Positions 49,025-57,898 of a stretch of 64,000 nt of DNA are shown here, piece after piece (the stretch's first letter is position 1; every line of letters begins with the position of its first letter). Source of the stretch: DASYLJ01 sp964432595 (GTDB lineage: Bacteria; Desulfobacterota; Binatia; DP-6); assembly GCA_964432595.1 (NCBI GenBank), contig CAYSOF010000002.1, forward strand, positions 310,001-374,000, read 5' to 3'. The translations under genes were made by a program, and so were the position numbers. Under the pieces are notes generated by a model. It saw nothing but the letters and a program-made list of their open reading frames with translations, did not search any database and was not told the origin of the DNA.

Positions 49025-49968
49025 CGGTCTCGGTCGGCGAGCTGCTCGGCGCCGCCGGGGACGCCCTGGCGCTCCGACTCGTTGCCGGCGCTCGCGGCCT
49101 CGACCGATCGATCGCCAAGCCGCGGATCCAGCAGCCCGGGCTCGCGCTCGCCGGGTTCCTGCCGCAGATCCATCCGGACCGCGTACAGGTGCTCGGCAAC
49201 AGCGAGGTCAGCTACCTCGCGACCCTGTCGACGGACGACGCGCGCCGCGCCGTCGCGGCGGTCGCCGCCTGCGGCGTCGCGTGCTTCGTCGTGAGCAACG
49301 GCACGCCGCCGCCCGTCGTCCTGACGGAGGCGGCGGAGGCCGCCGGCGTGGCCGTGCTGACGTCGCAGCTGCGGACGGCCGAATTCATCCGCAACGCGAG
49401 CGCCTGGCTCGAGGAACGGCTCGCGCCCGAGACCACGCTCCACGGCGGGCTCGTCGAGGTGCACGGCCTCGGCATCCTGATCCTCGGCCGCAGCGGCATC
49501 GGCAAGAGCGAGGCCGCGCTCGATCTCGTCTCGCGCGGCCATCGGCTCGTCGCGGACGACGCGGTGCTGGTGCGTCGCATCTCGCCGGGCACGCTGCGCG
49601 GCCGCGTCGCGGAGCTGCTCGAGCACCACATGGAGATCCGCGGCCTCGGCGTCATCGACATCGAGGCGCTGTTCGGGACGCTGGCGACGCTCGACGAGCG
49701 CGAGATCGACCTCGTCGTCGAGCTGAGCGAGTGGGTGCAGAGCGCCGATCGGCTCGGGCTGGTCGAGGAGACGTACACGCTGCTCGACACGACGCTGCCG
49801 CTCGTCCGCATTCCGGTACAGGCCGGACGCAGCATCGCGATGCTGATCGAGACGGCGGCGCGCAATCAGCTGCTGCGATGGCGGGGACGGCACAGCGCCG
49901 CCGAGTTCGCGGCGCGCATCGACCGCGCGGCCGGGCCCGCGCGGCGGCGGATCGCGGGAGGCGCATGA
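49021..49968 (+). CDS. hprK: HPr kinase/phosphorylase
   Basis: This is a 315-residue protein with Walker A GRSGIGKS (156-163), Asp-Asp 179-180, and the HprK signature EIRGLGVIDIEALFG. It phosphorylates or dephosphorylates a serine of HPr. The TTG start overlaps the ptsN stop (TTGA) and gives the conserved VSVGELL N-terminus. With HPr at 51291 it forms a serine switch. It precedes rapZ with a 4-base overlap. Confidence 0.93.
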   Translation: MTVSVGELLGAAGDALALRLVAGARGLDRSIAKPRIQQPGLALAGFLPQIHPDRVQVLGNSEVSYLATLSTDDARRAVAAVAACGVACFVVSNGTPPPVVLTEAAEAAGVAVLTSQLRTAEFIRNASAWLEERLAPETTLHGGLVEVHGLGILILGRSGIGKSEAALDLVSRGHRLVADDAVLVRRISPGTLRGRVAELLEHHMEIRGLGVIDIEALFGTLATLDEREIDLVVELSEWVQSADRLGLVEETYTLLDTTLPLVRIPVQAGRSIAMLIETAARNQLLRWRGRHSAAEFAARIDRAAGPARRRIAGGA

Positions 49969-50834
49969 GCGGAGGGGGCGGGCTGCGCGCGATCGTCGTC
50001 ACCGGGCTGTCCGGGTCGGGCAAGAGCACGGCGCTGCACGTGCTCGAGGATCTCGGCTTCTACTGCATCGACAACCTGCCCGTCGCGCTCCTGCCGCGCT
50101 TCATCGAGCTGTGGGAGAGCTCGCGCGAGGAGGTGCGTCGCGTCGCGCTCGGCATCGACGCGCGCGAGCGCCGGTTCCTGCACGACTTTCCCCGCGTCTT
50201 CGAGGAGCTGCGAACGGCGGGCGTGCTGCTCGAGGTGCTCTACCTCGAGGCCAGCGACGACGTCCTGCAGCGCCGCTTCAGCGAGACGCGCCGCCCGCAT
50301 CCGGCCGCCGACGGCGGTTCGCTGGCGGACGGCATCCGCCGTGAGCGGGAAGCCCTGCGCTCGCTGCGCGAGCTGGCGGACCGCATCGTCGACACGAGCG
50401 CGTTCACCGTCCACGAGCTGCGCGCGTCGCTCCGACAGCTCCTCGAGACGCCCGAGGCGGGCACGCTCACGATCTCGCTCGTGTCGTTCGGCTACAAGTA
50501 CGGGCTACCCACCGACGCCGATCTGGCGCTCGACTGCCGCTTCCTGCCGAACCCGTTCTTCGTGGAGGACCTCCGTCCGAAGACCGGCATCGATCCCGCC
50601 GTCGCTCAGTACGTGCTGGATCGCGACGACACCCGGGAATTCCTCCGTCGCGTGGAGGACCTGCTCGAGTTCACGCTGCCTCGCTATCAGCGTGAGGGAA
50701 AGAGCTATCTGACAATCGCGATCGGCTGCACCGGCGGCCGGCATCGCTCGGTGGCGCTGGTCGAGGAGCTGCGACGTCGGCTCGAGGCCCGCGGCCATCG
50801 CGTCCTCGCGCGCCATCGCGACACCGAACGCTGA
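49965..50834 (+). CDS. rapZ: RNase adapter protein RapZ
   Basis: This is a 289-residue protein with Walker A GLSGSGKST near residue 14, the YCIDNLP motif, and the C-terminal blocks SFGYKYGLPTDADLALDCRFLPNPF and GCTGGRHRSV. In E. coli RapZ directs RNase E to the GlmZ sRNA and senses glucosamine 6-phosphate. It closes the stretch of overlapping genes from ptsN. A promoter for the next gene lies just after its stop. Confidence 0.93.
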   Translation: MSGGGGLRAIVVTGLSGSGKSTALHVLEDLGFYCIDNLPVALLPRFIELWESSREEVRRVALGIDARERRFLHDFPRVFEELRTAGVLLEVLYLEASDDVLQRRFSETRRPHPAADGGSLADGIRREREALRSLRELADRIVDTSAFTVHELRASLRQLLETPEAGTLTISLVSFGYKYGLPTDADLALDCRFLPNPFFVEDLRPKTGIDPAVAQYVLDRDDTREFLRRVEDLLEFTLPRYQREGKSYLTIAIGCTGGRHRSVALVEELRRRLEARGHRVLARHRDTER

Positions 50835-50863
50835 TGTTCTCGGCGATCCGCGGCCGTTTCGAC

Positions 50864-50893
50864 TTGAAGCCGTGCATCGCGGGACGCTAGGAT
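50864..50893 (+). promoter_or_regulatory. Promoter of the EIIA(Man)-HPr pair
   Basis: TTGAAG (50864-50869), an 18-base spacer and TAGGAT (50888-50893) are followed 8 bases later by the ATG at 50902. The predicted start is about one or two bases before the ATG, so the transcript would be almost leaderless. Confidence 0.5.
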
Positions 50894-50901
50894 CGCGCCT
50901 C

Positions 50902-51294
50902 ATGGTGGGCTTGGTCGTCGTCGGGCATGGGCACCTCAGCGAGGCGATGGTGCAGACGCTCGAGAGCGTGGTGGGGTCGATGGAGCACGTCGAGGCGGTG
51001 ACGAGCTCCCCGAGCGAGGGGCCCGAGTCGATCCGGGACCGCATCGCGGCGGCGGTGCACCGGGTCGACGGCGGCGAGGGCGTCCTCATCGTCACCGACA
51101 TGCTGGGTGACACGCAGACGAACCTCAGCGTCTCGGTGGCGAAGGAGACCGGCGCGCAGGTCGTCGCCGGCGTCAACATGCCGATGCTGATCAAGCTGTC
51201 GAGCTCGCGTCACCAGATGGACGCGCGCTCCCTGGCCCAGTTCATCCGTCGCTATGGCCAGGAGCACATCTTCTGCGTCACGGCGCCGACATGA
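50902..51294 (+). CDS. PTS mannose-type EIIA component
   Basis: This is a 130-residue EIIA(Man)-fold protein with the phosphorylatable His9 in VVVGHGHLSEAM and the family segments VLIVTDMLGDTQTN and GVNMPMLIKL. No EIIB, C or D genes accompany it, so it probably has a regulatory rather than transport role. The ATG at 50902 is chosen; an in-frame start at 50872 would add 10 unconserved residues. It overlaps the HPr gene by 4 bases. Confidence 0.88.
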   Translation: MVGLVVVGHGHLSEAMVQTLESVVGSMEHVEAVTSSPSEGPESIRDRIAAAVHRVDGGEGVLIVTDMLGDTQTNLSVSVAKETGAQVVAGVNMPMLIKLSSSRHQMDARSLAQFIRRYGQEHIFCVTAPT

Positions 51295-51581
51295 GCGATC
51301 CGACCGCGCCCGAGCACCGTGCCACCCTGGAGATCCGCAACCGCCTGGGACTGCACGCGCGGGCGGCGGTGCTCCTGGTGCAGACCGCGAACCGTTTCGA
51401 CGCCGAAATCACGGTCGGCAAGGACGGGCAGGTGGTGAACGGCCGCAGCATCATGGGGATCATGATGCTCGCCGCCGAGCAGGGCAGCTCGATCGACGTG
51501 GCCGCCAGCGGACGGCAGGCGGAGGAGGCGCTGGTGGCCATCCGCGAGCTCGTCGACGCCCGTTTCAACGAGGCGGAGTGA
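51291..51581 (+). CDS. ptsH: HPr phosphocarrier protein
   Basis: This is a 96-residue protein with the EI-dependent site His22 in LGLHARAA and the HprK-dependent serine, Ser53, in NGRSIMGIMML. Both are present, so it can be phosphorylated in two ways. It is the partner of HprK (49021) and EIIA(Man). No Enzyme I gene is in the window. Its ATG overlaps the EIIA stop. Confidence 0.93.
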   Translation: MSDPTAPEHRATLEIRNRLGLHARAAVLLVQTANRFDAEITVGKDGQVVNGRSIMGIMMLAAEQGSSIDVAASGRQAEEALVAIRELVDARFNEAE

Positions 51582-51607
51582 CGACGCATCGTCCAGGGTC
51601 GTCGCGC

Positions 51608-51637
51608 TTGCGACCCCGGATGGCGTTCGGCTAAGGT
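51608..51637 (+). promoter_or_regulatory. Promoter of metK
   Basis: TTGCGA (51608-51613), an 18-base spacer and TAAGGT (51632-51637) end 9 bases before the metK ATG. The predicted start leaves only a few leader bases, which leaves no room for a riboswitch. Confidence 0.45.
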
Positions 51638-51646
51638 CCCCCGACC

Positions 51647-52822
51647 ATGTTGAAGGACTACGTCTTCACGTCCGAATCGGTGAACGAGGGGCATCCCGAC
51701 AAGGTTTGCGACCAGATCTCCGACGCCATCCTCGACAAGCTGCTCGCGCAGGATCCCGACAGCCGGGTCGCCTGCGAGGCCTTGATCAAGACGGGCATCG
51801 TCGTCGTCGCCGGCGAGATCACCAGCAAGGGCCAGGCGCACTTCGGCGAGATCGCAAAAGACGTGATCCGCGACATCGGCTACACGACGCCGGAGACGGG
51901 CTTCAACGTCGACAGCTGTGCCGTCCTCGTCGCCGTCGAGAAGCAGTCGCCCGACATCTCGCAGGGTGTGACGGCCGGCGAAGGGCTCCACAAGGAGCAG
52001 GGCGCGGGCGACCAGGGCATGATGTTCGGCTATGCGTGCGACGAGACGAAGGAGTACATGCCCTTCGCCATCTACGCGTCGCACCGGATCGGCCAGCAGC
52101 TGGCCGAATCGCGCAAGTCCAACCAGCTGCCGTTCCTGCTGCCCGACGGCAAGTGCCAGGTGTCGGTCGAGTACAAGGACGGCAAGGCCGTGCGCGCCAA
52201 GACGGTCGTCGTCTCGACGCAGCACCGCGCCGACGTCTCCCACGCCACCCTCAAGGAAGCGATCATCGAAGAGGTGGTGAAGAAGGTCGTCCCGCCGGAG
52301 TTCCTCGACAAAGAGACGGTCTACTTCATCAACCCGACCGGCAAGTTCGTCGTCGGCGGCCCGCAGGGCGACTGCGGGCTCACCGGCCGCAAGATCATCG
52401 TCGACACCTACGGCGGCTACGGCCGGCACGGCGGCGGCGCCTTCAGCGGCAAGGACCCGAGCAAGGTCGACCGCAGCGCGGCCTACTTCGCCCGCTACGT
52501 CGCGAAGAACATCGTCGCGGCCGAGCTGGCGAGTCGCTGCGAAGTCCAGGTCGCCTACGCCATCGGCGTCGCCGACCCGGTGTCGGTCCTGATCGACACG
52601 TTCGGCACGGGCGCCATCCCCGACGACAAGATCGCCGCCATCGCGCGCGAGCTGTTCGACTTCAAGCCGGCGTCGCTGATCACGCACCTCGGCCTGAAGA
52701 AGCCGATCTACCGGCCGACCGCCAGCTACGGGCACTTCGGCCGCGTTCCCGACGGCGACAAATTCACCTGGGAGCGCACCGACCGGGTGAAGGATCTCCG
52801 CAGCGCGGCCGGCATCCGCTAA
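51647..52822 (+). CDS. metK: S-adenosylmethionine synthase
   Basis: This is a 391-residue protein with all MetK signatures: SVNEGHPDKVCDQISDAIL at the start, GAGDQGMMFGYA, GGGAFSGKDPSKVDRSAAY and the C-terminal NFxxP-type region. It makes SAM from methionine and ATP. It ends at a clear intrinsic terminator, and ahcY, which recycles the SAM by-product, follows from its own promoter. Confidence 0.97.
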   Translation: MLKDYVFTSESVNEGHPDKVCDQISDAILDKLLAQDPDSRVACEALIKTGIVVVAGEITSKGQAHFGEIAKDVIRDIGYTTPETGFNVDSCAVLVAVEKQSPDISQGVTAGEGLHKEQGAGDQGMMFGYACDETKEYMPFAIYASHRIGQQLAESRKSNQLPFLLPDGKCQVSVEYKDGKAVRAKTVVVSTQHRADVSHATLKEAIIEEVVKKVVPPEFLDKETVYFINPTGKFVVGGPQGDCGLTGRKIIVDTYGGYGRHGGGAFSGKDPSKVDRSAAYFARYVAKNIVAAELASRCEVQVAYAIGVADPVSVLIDTFGTGAIPDDKIAAIARELFDFKPASLITHLGLKKPIYRPTASYGHFGRVPDGDKFTWERTDRVKDLRSAAGIR

Positions 52823-52846
52823 GACCGCGCACTCCGCACGTCGCTC

Positions 52847-52888
52847 ACGAGGCGCTCGTCCCGGTGGAACGGGTGCCTCGTTTTTTTT
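52847..52888 (+). terminator. Rho-independent terminator after metK
   Basis: ACGAGGC (52847-52853) and GCCTCGT (52875-52881) form a stem, with an inner CCCG/CGGG pairing, followed by eight Ts (52881-52888). It is the clearest intrinsic terminator in the window and separates metK from ahcY. Confidence 0.9.
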
Positions 52889-52901
52889 GGCCCTGACCGG
52901 G

Positions 52902-52930
52902 TTGACTGCGCACCGGGAGGCAGGTATCTG
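52902..52930 (+). promoter_or_regulatory. Promoter of ahcY
   Basis: TTGACT (52902-52907), a 17-base spacer and TATCTG (52925-52930) stand about 52 bases before the ahcY ATG. The leader contains a CATCC/GGATG hairpin and a GACGGCGCCGTC palindrome but does not fit the SAH-riboswitch consensus I know. A strong AGGAGG site precedes the ATG. Confidence 0.6.
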
Positions 52931-52982
52931 CCCATCCTGATCGACGGATGCCTCGACGGCGCCGTCCAGGAGGAGACCCCCG

Positions 52983-54464
<1,482 letters not shown>

Positions 54465-54468
54465 TCGG

Positions 54469-54483
54469 CCGCGCGTCGCGCGG
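54469..54483. terminator. Short palindrome between convergent ahcY and hemW
   Basis: CCGCGCG-T-CGCGCGG lies in the 21-base gap between the two stops. It could help terminate both transcripts but has no T-run and only a tight loop. Confidence 0.3.
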
Positions 54484-54485
54484 GC

Positions 54486-55637
54486 TCACACGAACGTCGC
54501 CGACACGGTGTCGGCGAATCGGAGCCCGCGCGGCGTGAGCCGCAGCCGCCCGCTCGCGCGCTCGACGAGACCGTCGCGTTCGAGCCCTTCGACGTGCGGG
54601 AACGCGGCGTCGAGCGTGACGCCGAACCGCCGAGCGAACGCCGCCAGGTCGACGCCGGCGATGCGACGCAGCCCGGTGAAGACGAGCTCGCCGCGGGCCA
54701 CGTCGACCGACAGCGTCTCCACGCCCGCGACCGCCGTGCCGTGCGCGCCGATCGCGGCACGCCAGTGCTCGGGACGGCGCACGTTGGTCCAGCGTCGCCC
54801 CGGAAACGGCGTCGCGCAGTACGAGTGCGCGCCCGCGCCGAGGCCGAGGAAGTCGGTGCCCTCCCAGTAGCTCGTGTTGTGGCGCGACGCGTGTCCCGGC
54901 CGCGCCCAGCTCGAGATCTCGTAGCGCTCGAGCCCGGCGTCCGCGAGACGCGCCGCCGCCGCGTCCGCCATCGCGCTCTCGACGTCGTCGTCGACGGCGG
55001 CGATCCGTCCGCTCGCGCGCCAGCGATGGAACGGCGTGCCCTCTTCGTACGTCAGCGAGTACGTCGAGACGTGCTCCGGCGCGAGCGCGACGGCCGCGTC
55101 GAGGTCGGCCGTCCAGGCGTCGAGCGTCTGCCCGGGCACGGCGTAGATCAGGTCGATGCTCACGCTGGCGAATCCCGCGGCGCGCGCGTGTGCGACCGCC
55201 GCGGCCGTGTCGCCCGGCGCGTGGTCGCGGCCGAGCGTGCGGAGCACGTCGGCGCGAAACGACTGCGTGCCGAGCGAGAGCCGCGTGACCCCGGCGGCGC
55301 GATAGCCGCGGAGCCGGGCGTCGTCGAGCGTGCCCGGATTCGCTTCGAGCGTGATCTCTGCGCCATCGACGAGACCGCACGTCGCGCGCACGGCGTCGAG
55401 CAGGGCGCCGATCGCGGCCGGCGACAGCAGCGACGGCGTGCCGCCGCCGAGGTAGACCGTCGCTGCGGCGCGGCCGGCCCAGGCGAGATCGGCGGCGTGG
55501 GAGGCGAGCTCCGTCACGAGCGCCGGGACGTCGTCCGCCTCCGGGGGAGACGACGTCGCGTGCACGTTGAAGTCGCAGTACGGACACACGTGCCGGCACC
55601 AGGGCACGTGGACGTACAGCGCGAACGGCGAGGCCAC
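54486..55637 (-). CDS. hemW: HemW-like radical SAM protein
   Basis: This is a 383-residue protein with the radical-SAM Cys14, 18 and 21 (VPWCRHVCPYCDFN), YLGGGTPSLL, and GLGAGAHSY of the HemW/coproporphyrinogen III oxidase-like group. HemW is a heme chaperone rather than an oxidase. The GTG start gives the typical ALYVHVPWC N-terminus. It lies one base after the lexA stop, so the two form an operon. Confidence 0.92.
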   Translation of the reverse strand: MASPFALYVHVPWCRHVCPYCDFNVHATSSPPEADDVPALVTELASHAADLAWAGRAAATVYLGGGTPSLLSPAAIGALLDAVRATCGLVDGAEITLEANPGTLDDARLRGYRAAGVTRLSLGTQSFRADVLRTLGRDHAPGDTAAAVAHARAAGFASVSIDLIYAVPGQTLDAWTADLDAAVALAPEHVSTYSLTYEEGTPFHRWRASGRIAAVDDDVESAMADAAAARLADAGLERYEISSWARPGHASRHNTSYWEGTDFLGLGAGAHSYCATPFPGRRWTNVRRPEHWRAAIGAHGTAVAGVETLSVDVARGELVFTGLRRIAGVDLAAFARRFGVTLDAAFPHVEGLERDGLVERASGRLRLTPRGLRFADTVSATFV

Positions 55638-55638
55638 G

Positions 55639-56238
55639 TCAGCGGTAGCGGCGCAGCAGCCCGATGACGACGCCGCGGATCTCGACGTCCTCGGGCTTCG
55701 CGACGATCGGCTCGATGCGGTCGTTCGCGGGCAGCAGGTGGACGCGGCCGCGCCGTCGCGCCAGCTTCTTCACGGTGGCCTCGCCGCGGACCAGCGCGAC
55801 GACGGTGGCCCCGTCCGGCGCCTCCGCGCGCGACTCGACCACGACGATGTCGCCGTCGAGGATGCCGTCGCCGATCATCGAGTCGCCGACCACGCGCAGC
55901 GTGAACGTCTCGCCGCGGCCGAGCAGGTCGTCGGGCAACGCGACCGACTCCGCCTCCTCGACGGGCTCGATCGGCGTGCCCGCCGCGACCCGTCCGAGCA
56001 ACGGCACGCGCGCGACGCCGTGTCCGTTCGTCTCCGGCGTGACCTCGAGCGCGCGGCTCTGCCGGTGCAGCCGCCGGATGAGGCCCTTCTCCTCGAGCCG
56101 GCTCAGATGCTTGTGCACGGTGGCGAGCGACGCGAGATCGAGATGGCTGCCGATCTCCTCGAGCGTCGGCGCGTAGCCGTGCTCGGCGATGTACGCTCGC
56201 AGGTAGTCGAGAATCTCCTTCTGCCGCCGCGTGACCAC
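55639..56238 (-). CDS. lexA: LexA repressor
   Basis: This is a 199-residue protein with an N-terminal winged helix (VTRRQKEILDYLRAYIAEHG, then SLATVHKHLSRLEEKGLI), the Ala86-Gly87 cleavage site in GRVAAGTPI, and the Ser120/Lys157 catalytic dyad (GDSMIGDGI and ATVKKLA). It represses SOS genes and is self-cleaved with RecA. The GTG start has GAGGA 4-5 bases upstream and fits the family N-terminus. An IS1595 element ends 42 bases upstream of the start, so its control region is not the native one. It is the first gene of the lexA-hemW operon. Confidence 0.95.
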   Translation of the reverse strand: MVTRRQKEILDYLRAYIAEHGYAPTLEEIGSHLDLASLATVHKHLSRLEEKGLIRRLHRQSRALEVTPETNGHGVARVPLLGRVAAGTPIEPVEEAESVALPDDLLGRGETFTLRVVGDSMIGDGILDGDIVVVESRAEAPDGATVVALVRGEATVKKLARRRGRVHLLPANDRIEPIVAKPEDVEIRGVVIGLLRRYR

Positions 56239-56272
56239 GGGTTCCTCATAGGCAAAGGAAAGACGAAGGACA

Positions 56273-56280
56273 AGGCCGTG
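56273..56280. repeat. Left target-site duplication of the IS1595 element
   Basis: AGGCCGTG immediately precedes the left terminal repeat and is repeated exactly at 59757-59764 after the right end. Eight bases is the duplication length usual for the IS1595 family. Confidence 0.9.
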
Positions 56281-56302
56281 GGGGATAATATACTTGACTA
56301 AC
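56281..56302. repeat. Left terminal inverted repeat (IRL)
   Basis: This 22-base end is the exact reverse complement of 59735-59756. It contains TTGACT at 56294-56299 pointing inward, a ready-made -35 box for the passenger genes, and an AT-rich core (ATAATATA) that on the other strand reads TATATTAT toward lexA. Confidence 0.95.
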
Positions 56303-56362
56303 TCAGGCTCGACGGATACCACGCTCTCGGCTGACGGTGCTACGGTCGGCCGGGAGGAAACG

Positions 56363-56656
56363 ATGGCCATTAGAACGCCCCCGAACCTGCCGTTCGACTA
56401 CCAGATTCCCGATGGCATGCCGCTGACGTATGCCAACCTGACCTATGCGCAGGTGTTCTCGGGCGATTTCATCCTGAGCTTCTTCCAGGCGGCCCAGGTG
56501 ATCGCGCTCACCGACGAAGAGGCGCAGAAGATGAAAGACGTCCCCGCGCGGTGTGTGGCGCGTGTGGCAATGAACGCCGGGCAGATCGCCAGCCTCATGA
56601 CCGTGCTCAAGGATCTGCTTGAGGACATGGCCGCCCAAGCGGCAATTACGCATTAG
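56363..56656 (+). CDS. Passenger gene: DUF3467-like small protein
   Basis: This is a 97-residue protein. The pattern LTYANLTYAQVFSGDFILSF, then VARVAMNAGQIASLMTVLKDLLED, resembles DUF3467 proteins, whose function is unknown. GGGAGGAAACG is a very strong ribosome-binding site for the ATG. A -35 TTGACT in the left terminal repeat probably drives it. Its TAG shares one base with a GTG that opens a longer version of the next reading frame. Confidence 0.7.
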   Translation: MAIRTPPNLPFDYQIPDGMPLTYANLTYAQVFSGDFILSFFQAAQVIALTDEEAQKMKDVPARCVARVAMNAGQIASLMTVLKDLLEDMAAQAAITH

Positions 56657-56757
56657 TGGCCAAATCGAACGCCAGCCACGTCGCCGACGCGGCACAGCTC
56701 GGCGGCGGAACGCGAGTCGATGGCGGCGCATCCGCTGCGACATCCAGCGGGGAGCGT

Positions 56758-56907
56758 CTACGAGCCGGACTCGCGCACCCATCGCCGGACCACGCGAGCA
56801 GCACCCAGGGTAAGCCAAAGTTCGGGATTGTTGGTGCCGTACAGCGGCACGACCGTCCTGCCGCCGTAGCGGCAGTCGGTCGATTGCAGCAGATGGCCGA
56901 GACTCAC
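56758..56907 (-). CDS. Possible 49-residue antisense ORF in the element
   Basis: A GTG at 56907 opens a minus-strand frame that includes DCRYGGRTVVPLYGTNNPEL and WLTLGAARVVRRWVRESGS, which looks more protein-like than the plus-strand frame opposite it. No ribosome site is visible. It occupies the region between the DUF3467-like gene and the proposed start of the next plus-strand gene. It may be a genuine small passenger gene or a decayed remnant. Confidence 0.35.
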   Translation of the reverse strand: MSLGHLLQSTDCRYGGRTVVPLYGTNNPELWLTLGAARVVRRWVRESGS

Positions 56908-57225
56908 GCGGAGGCATCTCGCACGGCCGACCTATTCCGTTCCCTCGCCACGCAATGGCGACGAGAGACGGCGCATTACTCGATGGAGTGGCAGCAAACA
57001 TCGCATCCCGCCTATCAGCAGATTCTGGCGATGGGTCCGCCGGCACTTCCGCTGATTCTTGAGGAGTTGCGAGATCACGGTGGCAATTGGTTCTACGCGT
57101 TGGGCCTCATCGCGCGCGTCCTCGGCTGGGATGACCCCTCGGAGCAAGCCGAAACGCGGCGCGAGGCTGTGCGCGCTTGGCTCGCGTTCGGACGTGAGCG
57201 CGGACTGATCCAATCCGATGGGTGA
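56893..57225 (+). CDS. Passenger gene: small helical protein of unknown function
   Basis: This protein of about 110 residues, starting MAETHAEASRTADLFRSLA, contains WRRETAHYSMEWQQTSHPAYQ and GPPALPLILEELRDHGGNWFYAL. I recall this pattern from a recurring family of unknown role that is usually found directly before a DUF7689-like gene, as here. The frame is open back to a GTG at 56656, but the extra 79 residues are low-complexity and run over a better-looking antisense ORF, so the internal ATG is preferred. It overlaps the next gene by 8 bases. Confidence 0.6.
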   Translation: MAETHAEASRTADLFRSLATQWRRETAHYSMEWQQTSHPAYQQILAMGPPALPLILEELRDHGGNWFYALGLIARVLGWDDPSEQAETRREAVRAWLAFGRERGLIQSDG

Positions 57226-57697
57226 ACGGGAGGACGTTCTCGAATCCGCCCTGCCGCGACTCAAGGGCCGGCTCTACTCGATCACGAGCGAGGAGACGCC
57301 GTTCGACGACATGACGCGTGATCCCTACAACTGTCACGCGTGGGCGCTAGGCGACAACAAGCACTGGTACGATCCGGCGCGCGCGCGGCGATGGATTCGA
57401 TGGCCCGAGGGCATTCCGCGCAATGACACCGTCCCTGCCTTTGAGGCGCTCTACGCCCGGGTGGGTTACGAGCCGTGCGACGATGGCGAGCTCGAGGACG
57501 GCTGGGAGAAGATCGCGATATACATTGACGATGTGAGGGGCCTCGTGACGCATTCCGCGCGGCAAAATGCGATGGGCTTGTGGCTGAGCAAGCTCGGCTA
57601 TCTTGAGGACATCGAGCACCTCACGGTGGACGACGTGGGCGGCCCTGATGGGTATGGCCATGTCGCTCGGTACATGAAGCGGCGTCGTAAGGAGTAG
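57218..57697 (+). CDS. Passenger gene: DUF7689-like protein
   Basis: This is a 159-residue protein with the family-like sequence DPYNCHAWALGDNKHWYDP, VGYEPCDDGELEDGWEKIAIY and GHVARYMKRRRKE. Conserved Cys and His in YNCHAW resemble a papain-like or NlpC-type active site, but this is only a suggestion. It starts with an ATG overlapping the stop region of the previous gene and is followed after 6 bases by the AT-hook gene. Function unknown. Confidence 0.7.
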   Translation: MGEREDVLESALPRLKGRLYSITSEETPFDDMTRDPYNCHAWALGDNKHWYDPARARRWIRWPEGIPRNDTVPAFEALYARVGYEPCDDGELEDGWEKIAIYIDDVRGLVTHSARQNAMGLWLSKLGYLEDIEHLTVDDVGGPDGYGHVARYMKRRRKE

Positions 57698-57703
57698 CGC
57701 GCC

Positions 57704-57898
57704 ATGCCCAAGACTCCCGGTGAGGAAGTGCGCGTGCGCTCGGGAAAAGAGGCGCTCAAGAAGCTGGACACCCTCTTTGACCGCGTGTCGAACGTCTCAA
57801 ACGCTGCTGTGCGTGAGCGGATGGCGGAGGAGAAGCGGAAGAACGCCACTGCGAAGAAGCGGCGCGGCCGACCGCGCAAGTCGAACCGTGAAGGCTAG
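57704..57898 (+). CDS. Passenger gene: small basic protein with AT-hook motif
   Basis: This is a 64-residue, highly basic protein. Residues ~50-60 (KKRRGRPRKSN) contain the AT-hook core GRPRK, which binds the minor groove of AT-rich DNA. The preceding part is a charged helix (KEALKKLDTLFDRVSNVSN). It may bind the element's AT-rich ends. It overlaps the convergent DUF2335-like gene by 4 bases (CTAG). Confidence 0.65.
   Translation: MPKTPGEEVRVRSGKEALKKLDTLFDRVSNVSNAAVRERMAEEKRKNATAKKRRGRPRKSNREG

Noticed and set aside
52931..52982. Possible SAH or SAM riboswitch before ahcY
   Set aside because: The leader has two small hairpins but lacks the conserved cores of SAH and SAM riboswitch classes I know, and the metK leader is too short for one.
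56656..56892. Long N-terminal extension of the helical passenger protein from a GTG at 56656
   Set aside because: The translated stretch is low-complexity, lies opposite a better minus-strand frame, and conserved sequence begins after the ATG at 56893.
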